Source: Streptomyces camelliae (lineage in GTDB: Bacteria > Actinomycetota > Actinomycetes > Streptomycetales > Streptomycetaceae). Taken from it: a DNA stretch of 5,159 nucleotides. The stretch is taken from NCBI RefSeq assembly GCF_027625935.1, contig NZ_CP115302.1:1-5159 (forward strand). Direction: 5' to 3'. This document shows positions 1-5,159 of this stretch, one piece after another. The position numbers and the translations under genes were made by a program. Positions within the stretch are counted from its first letter, which is position 1; each line of letters starts with the position of its first letter. The notes beneath the pieces were generated by a model. That model worked only from the letters and a program-made list of their open reading frames with translations. It was not told the origin of the DNA and ran no database searches.

Positions 1-27
1 TGCGGTGGTGGCCCGTCATGCGGCTCG

Positions 28-50
28 CGGTACCGACTCCTTCGGTACCG
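28..50 (-). repeat. GC-rich leader hairpin (CGGTACCGA stem)
   Basis: CGGTACCGA (28-36) pairs perfectly with TCGGTACCG (42-50) around the loop CTCCT. A stable stem here, downstream of the primer binding site and before gag, is where many retroelements carry dimerisation or packaging structures. That role is only an inference. Each arm contains the palindrome GGTACC, so two RNA molecules could also pair through it. Confidence 0.65.
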
Positions 51-190
51 GCCGGGATTCCGATTTGCTCCTTTTCCCTCGAATTGATCGATATCAAATA
101 TGACCTTTCGATTACAAATTTTTCCTATACCCAACGAATGAGTTTACAAAATTTCTAGGAAAAGTAAAAACAAACCTAGGCCAATAAATC

Positions 191-250
191 CTAATTCAAC
201 CAAAAAAGCAAACCCATATTTTAAAACACTTTTAAAATAATGATTCCCAT
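191..250 (-). other. Two short upstream ORFs in the leader
   Basis: In sense, an ATG at 250-248 opens 9 codons ending in TAA at 223-221. A second ATG at 217-215 opens 8 codons ending in TAG at 193-191. They are directly visible but very short, so they could be chance in AT-rich DNA. If retained in the genomic RNA they would lie upstream of gag and could lower its translation. The spliced transcript proposed in the findings would lack both. Confidence 0.3.
217..239 (-). repeat. AT-rich leader hairpin with CAC loop
   Basis: This is a perfect 10-bp inverted repeat (217-226 with 230-239) around a 3-nt loop, CAC on the plus strand. It has the same design as the U3 hairpins although it lies in the internal leader, and it overlaps the ATG-proximal part of both short upstream frames. 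Confidence 0.7.
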
Positions 251-282
251 CAATTTTTAGAAAAATATTAATAAAGGATTCT

Positions 283-294
283 GCTCTGATACCA
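283..294 (-). other. Primer binding site for initiator tRNA-Met
   Basis: In sense this reads TGGTATCAGAGC, which is complementary to the 3' end of plant initiator methionine tRNA including its CCA tail. It is the standard minus-strand primer site of plant copia elements. It sits two bases (AC) beyond the LTR end CAACA. It shows that the sequence to its left is element leader, not host flank. Confidence 0.95.
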
Positions 295-296
295 GT

Positions 297-614
297 TGTT
301 GGGAATTGAGTCCTCTAATCAGAGTTTCTCAAGCGGAATTTCCCAAGGATCTTTCCTTGCAGATTAATATTATTCTAAAATAATGCATTAAAGAAAACCA
401 TACCTTTACTCCAGAAGTGTCAGCCCTTTTGACCTTTCGAATCCAAAGCTGGACCACCAAAAAGTGCTTCCTTGCTATGCACAAAAGGGAACAGCGCGTG
501 GGCACTTTCCTCCTTGGAAAGAGGAAGGGAGAAAAAATTTCTCCCTAAAGAATACCCTAGGGGCGGCGGCAAGGAGAGGGAGAGAGGGAGAGATTTTTCT
601 CTTTCAATTGGTGT
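297..614 (-). other. R–U5 part of the LTR (approximate)
   Basis: This is the stretch downstream of the expected transcription start. In sense it begins with a CT-rich tract, then GC-rich and mixed sequence, and ends in AT-rich DNA before the CAACA terminus. It contains small stems: AGGGAGAAA (526-534) with its complement at 538-546, CTTTCC (505-510) with 516-521, and CAAGGA (344-349) with 354-359. The R/U5 boundary cannot be placed, since no unambiguous poly(A) site is visible. Frames of about 70 codons on both strands start at unsuitable positions and lack recognisable domains, so I do not call genes. Confidence 0.5.
571..593 (-). promoter_or_regulatory. CT-rich tract just downstream of the predicted start
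   Basis: In sense this is an almost pure pyrimidine run built of CTCTCCC-like units (the plus strand shows gagaggg repeats). Such pyrimidine patches are common around plant transcription starts and in 5' leaders. A GCCGCCGCC run follows it immediately in sense (569-561). The low-complexity character could also reflect microsatellite growth. Confidence 0.5.
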
Positions 615-638
615 GTGTTTTAGGTTTCCCAAGGTCTC

Positions 639-646
639 TATTTATA
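639..646 (-). promoter_or_regulatory. TATA box of the LTR promoter
   Basis: In sense the sequence is CTATAAATAGAGACC, with TATAAATA at 646-639, a near-consensus plant TATA box. Transcription would start about 25-35 nt downstream, near 605-615, in an A/C-rich stretch. A CT-rich tract follows, as is common in plant 5' untranslated regions. This places the U3/R boundary near 610. Confidence 0.8.
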
Positions 647-872
647 GGAAACCAAAAGCCCTCAGAGAATCTTTGAATATCTTTAATTATAAATAATTAA
701 ATCTAATATTCAATTAAATATATATTTTAGATATTATATTTAATTATCAAATAATTAAATAATATCTACCATATCTTTATAATATTTAAATTAATCATAT
801 TAATTTAAATAAAGATATATCAAATATATATCAAATAAAAAGCCAAAAATAATCTCCATTATTTTTGGGCTA

Positions 873-902
873 GGCGTGTGGACCATTACTGGGCCACACG
901 CC
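873..902. repeat. GC-rich hairpin inside the AT-rich array
   Basis: GGCGTGTGG (873-881) is the exact reverse complement of CCACACGCC (894-902), with a 12-nt spacer. It is the only GC-rich stem in the run. On its left it adjoins an AT stem (843-853/858-868); on its right its arm overlaps a stem at 900-904/928-932 that encloses 910-916/920-926. Confidence 0.7.
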
Positions 903-978
903 CACTCCTATATCATCACATGATATTTGGGCTTTTATTTATCTCTTTTATTTAATAGAACTCTTCTATTAAATATTT

Positions 979-1163
979 AATTAAATAAACTCTTTATTTA
1001 ATTTCTCCCATTAAATTAAATAGACATTCTATTTAATTTCCATTAATTTTGACAACCTCAAAATTAATAAAATAAACACTTTATTTTATTTCTCCTTCAA
1101 TTAAATAAACTCTTTATTTAATTGCCATTAATTAAATAATTAAATAGACTCCTCTATTTAATT
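979..1163. repeat. Duplicated two-hairpin unit, period about 120 bp
   Basis: The hairpins at 979-1003 and 1099-1123 are identical over 25 bp, 120 bp apart. Each is followed by a second related hairpin (1013-1039 and 1138-1163) that shares the arm AATTAAATAGA but has a different loop (CAT against CTCC). This pattern suggests duplication of a two-hairpin block followed by divergence. Confidence 0.65.
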
Positions 1164-1901
1164 TCTTTTAATTAATCCGAATAGACTCCTCTATTCATTT
1201 ACCATCTTTCTCCAAGGTGATTAATCTCATTAATCGTGTTCCCGATTACATGCGATAGCTCGGAGGACTTAATGGACCTATAGGACTAAGCTCCAATGAT
1301 CTAGAATTACATTGATTAAACTCTTTAACCAATTAATTCTTATTCATTAACTCCAAGATAATTCCACTATATATTTGGAGTTGCACTCTTAGTACTATAG
1401 ACAATGTTATGTCCATTGGCTATAATCATTACGTATACGTTAACCCTTCACAAGCTAGTTCGTATCCATGGCTAGGTGTTTTTACCGTTTTAACCTCCAT
1501 GATACATCTTTCTCCTTAAGCCAACTGATCCTCTAATGAACAACCTTACATAATCTCCATTATGCGTCTTTTAGCTTTTTCCTTGATCAGAGGAATATGG
1601 GGCCCCGTTGTTCAAGCCTTGAATCAGTCCATAAGGGAACTACTTATTAGTGTGAATTCCTTCTTGTGCAATTACGTTCCCAGCTATAAGCAAGATGCAA
1701 TCCCCAAAGTGGGAGGCATATTGAGCGAACTATTCTGAGTCACTCTCACCCATGCAAATCAAAGGCTTGTCTCTTGCATACAGGAGTTCGTAATCCACTC
1801 AGGATTCAGGTCAAGCATACTGTGATCAACCGATCGATGTTACGAAGTGTCTCTCTGTAACGGCTTATCAGAGGACAGTAAGTACATCTTAGTCCAGTCT
1901 A

Positions 1902-1986
1902 CTACAATCGGATTGTAGCAACACCCCCACTCACATGTCTCTACATGAGTGACCCAGATGAGATCACTTGTGCCAATTCACAAGTG
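1902..1986. repeat. Cluster of three inverted repeats in U3
   Basis: CTACAATC (1902-1909) pairs with GATTGTAG (1911-1918). CACTCACATGT (1929-1939) pairs with ACATGAGTG (1943-1951), with a 2-nt bulge. CACTTGTG (1965-1972) pairs with CACAAGTG (1979-1986) around CCAATT. Their role is unknown; they could be protein-binding palindromes or RNA stems in the 3' part of the genomic transcript. Confidence 0.6.
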
Positions 1987-2060
1987 GGCCGTGTTAATGG
2001 TGTTACCAGAACAAAGGCACCCAACCTAAGTTCATATACCATAGACTATTCGAGTTACGA

Positions 2061-2098
2061 CTTAAGTGAATCTTCCCGCATCTCTATGCTCACTTAAG
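2061..2098. repeat. Two-part hairpin in U3
   Basis: CTTAAGTGA (2061-2069) is exactly complementary to TCACTTAAG (2090-2098). Inside it, GCAT (2078-2081) pairs with ATGC (2086-2089) around CTCT, so the structure is a stem, a one-sided bulge, then a short stem. Its function is unknown. Confidence 0.6.
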
Positions 2099-2155
2099 AT
2101 ACATTCAGTAACTCTGGGCCTTATGATGGATAACATTTATTAATATAAATAAATG

Positions 2156-2163
2156 ACACGTGT
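2156..2163 (-). promoter_or_regulatory. G-box / ABRE-like palindrome ACACGTGT
   Basis: The plus strand reads ACACGTGT and the sense strand continues as ACACGTGTCATT. CACGTG is the core bound by plant bZIP and bHLH factors, and ACACGTGTC resembles the abscisic-acid response element. It lies about 75 bp inside the LTR start, far upstream of the TATA box. A stress or hormone link is an inference from the motif alone. Confidence 0.45.
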
Positions 2164-2185
2164 AATATTACTAACAAAAGATTCC

Positions 2186-2199
2186 TTTATTTATTTATA
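2186..2199 (-). promoter_or_regulatory. Distal TATA-like / AATAAA-containing run
   Basis: In sense this reads TATAAATAAATAAA, about 40 bp after the LTR start. It could act as a second TATA box upstream of the main one. It could also act as a near-upstream poly(A) element for RNA entering the LTR from pol, as it contains AATAAA. Neither role can be shown from sequence, and such runs are common in AT-rich DNA. Confidence 0.25.
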
Positions 2200-2217
2200 G
2201 TTTCGGATTACAAAGAT

Positions 2218-2235
2218 TTAGGGCACTATCCCTAA
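2218..2235. repeat. Inverted repeat at the LTR tip
   Basis: TTAGGG (2218-2223) pairs with CCCTAA (2230-2235) around CACTAT, ending 2 bp from the LTR terminus. It could affect the structure of the end bound by integrase. The telomere-like wording appears coincidental. Confidence 0.5.
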
Positions 2236-2237
2236 CA

Positions 2238-2248
2238 ATCTCCCACTT
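2238..2248 (-). other. Polypurine tract (plus-strand primer site)
   Basis: In sense the sequence is AAGTGGGAGAT, lying between the pol stop codon and the LTR start TGTTAGGG. An RNase H-resistant purine run directly upstream of the 3' LTR primes second-strand DNA synthesis in LTR retrotransposons. Purine content, position and wording all match the usual plant copia pattern. It marks the boundary at 2237/2238 as the 3' end of an internal region. Confidence 0.9.
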
Positions 2249-2259
2249 GCACTAAAGCT

Positions 2260-5159
2260 TTACAGAGATTCATCTAGTAATCCTAAACTACCCATATGAC
2301 GCTCGAACACTTTAGCCGGGAGCGTCTTCGTGAATGGATCAGCAATGTTATCCTCAGAGGCGATCTTTGTCACTACAACATCTCCTCTTTGGACTATCTC
2401 CCTTATCAGGTGATACTTTCTCTCTATGTGCTTACCCCGTTTGTGGCTTCTAGGCTCTTTGGAGTTGGCTACAGCACCACTGTTATCACAGAACAGTGTA
2501 ATGGGTTTGTCCATATCTGGAACGACTTCCAGATCGGTTAGGAATTTCCTAAGCCAGACACCCTCTTTAGCTGCTTCACAAGCGGCTACGTACTCAGCCT
2601 CCATTGTGGAGTCAGCAATACAACTTTGCTTGATACTCCTCCAAACAATGGCTCCACCACAAAGTGTGAATACTGACCCAGACGTGGATTTCCTCGAATC
2701 CCTATCTGCTTGAAAGTCAGAATCAGTGTACCCCTTGAGGATCAGATCCTCATTACCGTACACAAGCACATATTCTCTCGTTCTCCGAAGATACTTGAGA
2801 ATATTCTTGACCGCAACCCAATGTTCATAACCAGGGTTTGACTGATAACGGCTTACAATCCCTACTGCATAGCAAATGTCAGGTCTTGTACACAACATCG
2901 CATACATAAGACTTCCAACTGCTGATGCATAAGGATATTGTCTCATACTCTCAACTTCTTGAGGAGTTTTAGGACACTGGTCCTTACTCAGATAAATCCC
3001 ATGCCTGAAAGGTAATGCTCCTTTCTTGGATTTATCCATCCCATACTTGGCAACTATCTTGTCAATATAGGATGTCTGAGACAATGCTAACTTTCTGTTC
3101 TTTCGGTTCCTTATTATCTGGATACCAAGAACATATTGAGCCTCTCCCAAATCTTTCATTTGGAATTCGTTAGCAAGCCATTGCTTAACGTCTGATAACA
3201 CTCTTACATTATTCCCAATAAGTAAGATGTCATCAACATAAAGGATGAGAAATACCACATCTTTGTTGAGTATCTTCTTGTAGACACAAGACTCATCAAC
3301 ATTCTGTTCAAAGCCATAGGATTTGACCACAGTGTCAAATCTTATGTTCCAAGACCGTGAAGCTTGCTTCAATCCATAAATGGATTTCAGCAACTTACAA
3401 ACTCTTTGTTCTTCACCTTGGACAATGAATCCCTCTGGTTGGAGCATATAGATACTCTCGTCAAGATACCCATTCAGAAATGCGGTCTTGACATCCATCT
3501 GCCATATTTCGTAATCAAAATAGGCTGCTATGGATAGGAGAGTCCTAATAGACTTTAACATAGCAACAGGGGAGAAGGTTTCTTCATAATCCACCCCTTC
3601 CCTTTGGGTATAACCCTTTGCTACAAGCCTAGCCTTGAAAGTCTCCACTTTCCCGTCGGCTCCACGTTTCCGCTTATAGATCCACTTGCACCCAATGGGT
3701 TTTACCCCAACTGGTTGATCTACTAGCTCCCAGACTGAGTTGGAGTACATGGACTCCATCTCAAGATCCATGGCTTTTAGCCATCTATCCTTGTCAACAT
3801 CCTCCATTGCCTGCTTATAAGACAATGGATCCTCTAAGTCCGTGCCCCCAGCATTGACCTGAGTCAAGCCTAAGTATCGCTCGGGTAACTTGGATACCCT
3901 CCCACTGCGACGAGGACTGAGGTGGATTTGACTAGAATCCCTCTTCCTAGAAGAGCTTGGCAAGTCAACAACTCTTGTTGGCTCATTTGTGGTTTCACTT
4001 GGAACAATCTCCTCTAGTAACAACTTACTAGGAGATTTATGGTTTCCTATATAGTCTTCTTCCAAGAATGTGGCATTCGTGGACACGAATACCTTATTCT
4101 CGTCAGCACTATAAAATAAACCACCACGTGTCTCCTTAGGGTAGCCCACGAAGAAGCATACCTTAGTACGTGGTTCTAATTTTCTAGGGTTTGATTTCAG
4201 CACATGTGCTGGACATCCCCATATACGGAAGTGATGTAAACTCGCTTTACGTCCCAACCATAACTCAATAGGGGTTTCTAAAACACTTTTAGAAGGTACC
4301 CTATTTAGGATGTATAACGCAGTCTCCAATGCGTAACCCCAGAAAGATTCTGGTAATGATGAGTAACTCATCATTGATCTCGTCATTTCGAGTAAGGTTC
4401 TATTTCTTCTTTCAGCTACACCGTTTTGCTGTGGTGTACCAGGGGCTGAAAGTTGGGAAGTTATCCCATTTTCTATCAAGTAGTCTTTGAACTCCAAGTC
4501 CATATACTCTCCACCACGATCTGATCGAAGTGTCTTGATAGATTTACCAAGTTGCTTTTCAACTTCAGCTCTAAACTCCTTGAACTTTTCAAGAGTTTCA
4601 GACTTGAATTGCAACAGGTAAACGTACCCATATCTTGAGTAGTCGTCTATAAAAGACACATAGTACTCAAATCCACCCCTAGCTTTTACATTCATCGGAC
4701 CACAAAGATCCGAGTGAATAAGCTCTAGTGGTTCTGTGGCTCTATTTCCTTTAGCTGAAAAAGGACGCTTGGTCATCTTACCCTCTAAGCAAGATTCACA
4801 GACTGGGAGTGTACCAAGCTCTAATTCACTTAGAGGTCCACTTTTAACCAGCCTTTGAATTCTGTTGAGGTTAATGTGGCCAAGCCTTAGATGCCACAGA
4901 AGGGTCTCATCTTTAGAAATTCTACCTTTACATGTTCTAGACTCTGCAGTCTCGAACAACTCGGAATTATAAAGCGTTGCACATACTAACGGCCTTAGTA
5001 TGTATAAATTATTATCTTCTAATCCTGAACAAATAAAGTTTCCATTTCTGAAAATGTCTACTTTATTAATACCGAAGTTAACGGTATATGATTGTTTTTT
5101 AATACAACCCAATGAAATTATATTCCGATTTAAACCGGGAACATAATAAACAGTGTTCA
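2260..5159 (-). CDS. Copia-type Gag-Pol polyprotein, C-terminal part (integrase, reverse transcriptase, RNase H); 5' end outside window
   Basis: This is the 3' part of the retrotransposon polyprotein, which copies element RNA into DNA and integrates it. Numbering starts at the first full codon (5157). Residues 1-15 ([15 protein letters not shown]) continue the frame to the edge and match the copia segment between protease and integrase. The TTG at 5112 is therefore internal, not a start. The integrase zinc finger is H89-x4-H94 and C120-x2-C123. The integrase core triad is D150, D213, E249, with exact D-35-E spacing. A variable linker ends in [13 protein letters not shown] (about 416-428). Reverse transcriptase spans about 475-720, with D555 in [11 protein letters not shown] and YVDD at 640-643. 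Copia RNase H spans about 808-950, with D812 (TDSD), E853 (STMEAEY), D891 (FCDN) and an ADPFTKTL tail. All 965 visible codons are open, ending in TAA at 2262-2260, 11 nt before the polypurine tract. Catalytic residues look intact, so enzymatic competence is plausible. Gag and protease cannot be judged. Confidence 0.95.
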   Translation of the reverse strand, partial: NTVYYVPGLNRNIISLGCIKKQSYTVNFGINKVDIFRNGNFICSGLEDNNLYILRPLVCATLYNSELFETAESRTCKGRISKDETLLWHLRLGHINLNRIQRLVKSGPLSELELGTLPVCESCLEGKMTKRPFSAKGNRATEPLELIHSDLCGPMNVKARGGFEYYVSFIDDYSRYGYVYLLQFKSETLEKFKEFRAEVEKQLGKSIKTLRSDRGGEYMDLEFKDYLIENGITSQLSAPGTPQQNGVAERRNRTLLEMTRSMMSYSSLPESFWGYALETALYILNRVPSKSVLETPIELWLGRKASLHHFRIWGCPAHVLKSNPRKLEPRTKVCFFVGYPKETRGGLFYSADENKVFVSTNATFLEEDYIGNHKSPSKLLLEEIVPSETTNEPTRVVDLPSSSRKRDSSQIHLSPRRSGRVSKLPERYLGLTQVNAGGTDLEDPLSYKQAMEDVDKDRWLKAMDLEMESMYSNSVWELVDQPVGVKPIGCKWIYKRKRGADGKVETFKARLVAKGYTQREGVDYEETFSPVAMLKSIRTLLSIAAYFDYEIWQMDVKTAFLNGYLDESIYMLQPEGFIVQGEEQRVCKLLKSIYGLKQASRSWNIRFDTVVKSYGFEQNVDESCVYKKILNKDVVFLILYVDDILLIGNNVRVLSDVKQWLANEFQMKDLGEAQYVLGIQIIRNRKNRKLALSQTSYIDKIVAKYGMDKSKKGALPFRHGIYLSKDQCPKTPQEVESMRQYPYASAVGSLMYAMLCTRPDICYAVGIVSRYQSNPGYEHWVAVKNILKYLRRTREYVLVYGNEDLILKGYTDSDFQADRDSRKSTSGSVFTLCGGAIVWRSIKQSCIADSTMEAEYVAACEAAKEGVWLRKFLTDLEVVPDMDKPITLFCDNSGAVANSKEPRSHKRGKHIERKYHLIREIVQRGDVVVTKIASEDNIADPFTKTLPAKVFERHMGSLGLLDESL

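Larger units (their letters stand above)
1..296 (-). other. 5' untranslated leader of an internal region (start of gag side), cut by window edge
   Basis: This stretch follows the primer binding site in sense and should lead to gag beyond position 1. It is AT-rich up to about position 65 and then abruptly GC-rich to the edge. It holds two hairpins (217-239 and 28-50), two very short ATG frames (250-221 and 217-191), and a third ATG at 19-17 whose frame (MTGHHR...) runs off the edge. That ATG has C at -3, a weak plant context, so I cannot say whether it is the gag start. No protein domain is visible here. Confidence 0.75.
673..1235. repeat. Array of about 15 short hairpins in U3
   Basis: This AT-rich stretch is a nearly continuous chain of inverted repeats. 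Arms are 673-680/706-713 (with an inner 682-690/693-701), 729-746/752-767 (2-nt bulge), 784-795/799-810 (outer 771-778/811-818) and 843-853/858-868. Next come 873-881/894-902, 910-916/920-926, 949-960/964-975, 979-989/993-1003, 1013-1024/1028-1039 and 1042-1052/1058-1068. The last are 1066-1076/1080-1090, 1098-1109/1113-1124, 1138-1148/1153-1163 (outer 1127-1136/1167-1176), 1179-1185/1190-1196 and 1219-1225/1229-1235. Most stems are perfect and 7-12 bp long, with loops of 3-5 nt such as CTC, CTCC, CAC and CAT. No protein is encoded. The array lies upstream of the TATA box, so it would appear in RNA only near the 3' end of the genomic transcript. Confidence 0.85.
297..2237 (-). repeat. Complete long terminal repeat (1,941 bp)
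   Basis: In sense the LTR starts TGTTAGGGATAG at 2237 and ends CTCAATTCCCAACA at 297. This gives the canonical TG...CA ends and short imperfect terminal inverted repeats (TGTTAGGGA against TGTTGGGAA). The polypurine tract abuts the 2237 end. The primer binding site lies 2 nt beyond the 297 end. About 1.6 kb is U3 and about 0.3 kb is R plus U5, judged from the TATA box. The length is large for copia but in keeping with Angela-type elements. Only one copy is in the window, so the ends rest on PPT, PBS and TG/CA, not on alignment of two LTRs. The short frames inside it look like chance and begin at non-ATG codons or lie antisense. Confidence 0.88.
1236..2237 (-). other. Distal U3, about 1 kb without a gene
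   Basis: The base composition is more balanced than in the hairpin array. I see no coding frame of note on either strand. It holds several inverted repeats: 1349-1356/1375-1382, 1549-1554/1559-1564 (loop CTCC), 1902-1909/1911-1918, 1965-1972/1979-1986, 2061-2069/2090-2098 and 2218-2223/2230-2235. It also has the palindromes ACGTATACGT (1431-1440) and GGGGCCCC (1599-1606), a G-box and a distal TATA-like run. It should contain the upstream promoter elements of the LTR, but I recognise only the G-box. Confidence 0.6.
1..5159 (-). mobile_element. Ty1/copia LTR retrotransposon, internal–LTR–internal segment
   Basis: The whole window is accounted for by copia-type element sequence read on the minus strand. 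In sense order it holds the end of pol, the polypurine tract, one complete LTR, the tRNA-iMet primer binding site and the start of an untranslated leader. Integrase lies upstream of reverse transcriptase, which is the copia order; Ty3/gypsy has the reverse. The gag and protease part is outside the window. No host flank or target-site duplication is visible at either LTR end, because both ends run into element-internal sequence. The Angela/Tork assignment is an inference from the RT and RNase H wording and the long LTR, not from a phylogeny. Confidence 0.93.

Noticed and set aside
420..632. 70-codon frame on the minus strand in R–U5
   Set aside because: It opens at a TTG codon, starts upstream of the expected transcription start, is low-complexity (SLPLSLSLPPPL), and has no recognisable domain.
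464..696. Two overlapping plus-strand frames of 70-74 codons
   Set aside because: They are antisense to the LTR transcript, overlap each other in different frames, and lack domains. They arise from the purine-rich tract.
843..1235. CRISPR-like array
   Set aside because: The repeats are inverted and variable, without constant spacers, and lie inside a plant retrotransposon LTR.
1706..1716. Second polypurine-like run AAAGTGGGAGG inside the LTR, plus strand
   Set aside because: It is on the wrong strand for this element and no TGTT LTR start follows it, so there is no sign of a nested opposite element.
2218..2235. Telomeric repeat (TTAGGG/CCCTAA)
   Set aside because: There is a single six-base unit on each arm, no tandem run, and the plant telomere unit is TTTAGGG; it is better seen as an LTR-tip inverted repeat.
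2296..2713. Plus-strand frames opposite the RNase H region
   Set aside because: They are shadows of the conserved pol frame on the other strand, with no protein family resemblance.
5110..5112. Start of pol at the TTG codon
   Set aside because: The frame stays open to the window edge, and the 15 upstream residues fit the conserved copia sequence, so this is not a start.
1..5159. The window as a closed circle
   Set aside because: Joining the two edges would skip gag and protease, and the pol frame does not continue from the leader, so this window alone is not a complete circle.

Overview
The window is plant nuclear repeat DNA, most likely from a flowering plant. It lies wholly inside Ty1/copia LTR-retrotransposon sequence, and I see no host gene. 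Evidence: a copia-order integrase–reverse transcriptase–RNase H polyprotein, a tRNA-iMet primer binding site, a polypurine tract, and a long LTR with a plant-type TATA box. All element features read on the minus strand. Sequence style and the roughly 1.9 kb LTR suggest the Angela/Tork group, but I could not test this with a tree.

Right to left (sense order): 5159-2260 is the 3' part of an uninterrupted pol frame. It enters from beyond the right edge, where gag and protease should lie, and ends in TAA. A short spacer and the polypurine tract (2248-2238) follow, then a complete LTR of 1,941 bp (2237-297) with TG...CA ends. After the LTR come the primer binding site (294-283) and an untranslated leader running off the left edge. 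In the LTR, 2237 to about 615 is U3 and about 615 to 297 is R-U5, with a TATA box at 646-639.

Two things stand out. First, a single LTR has the 3' end of an internal region (PPT) on one side and the 5' start of an internal region (PBS and leader) on the other. A lone integrated element would meet host DNA on one side. This order fits a head-to-tail tandem retrotransposon, a one-LTR circle, or an assembly that collapsed two identical LTRs. Second, U3 contains a dense run of about 15 short perfect or near-perfect hairpins (673-1235). Their 3-5 nt loops nearly all begin with C (CTC, CTCC, CAC, CAT). Similar hairpins recur in the leader and elsewhere in U3. Part of the run is a duplication with a period of about 120 bp.

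The parts form one replication unit. The LTR promoter would make genomic RNA, initiator tRNA-Met would prime minus-strand DNA at the PBS, the PPT would prime plus-strand DNA, and the pol product would supply reverse transcriptase, RNase H and integrase. The open pol frame and well-formed cis elements suggest a fairly young copy.
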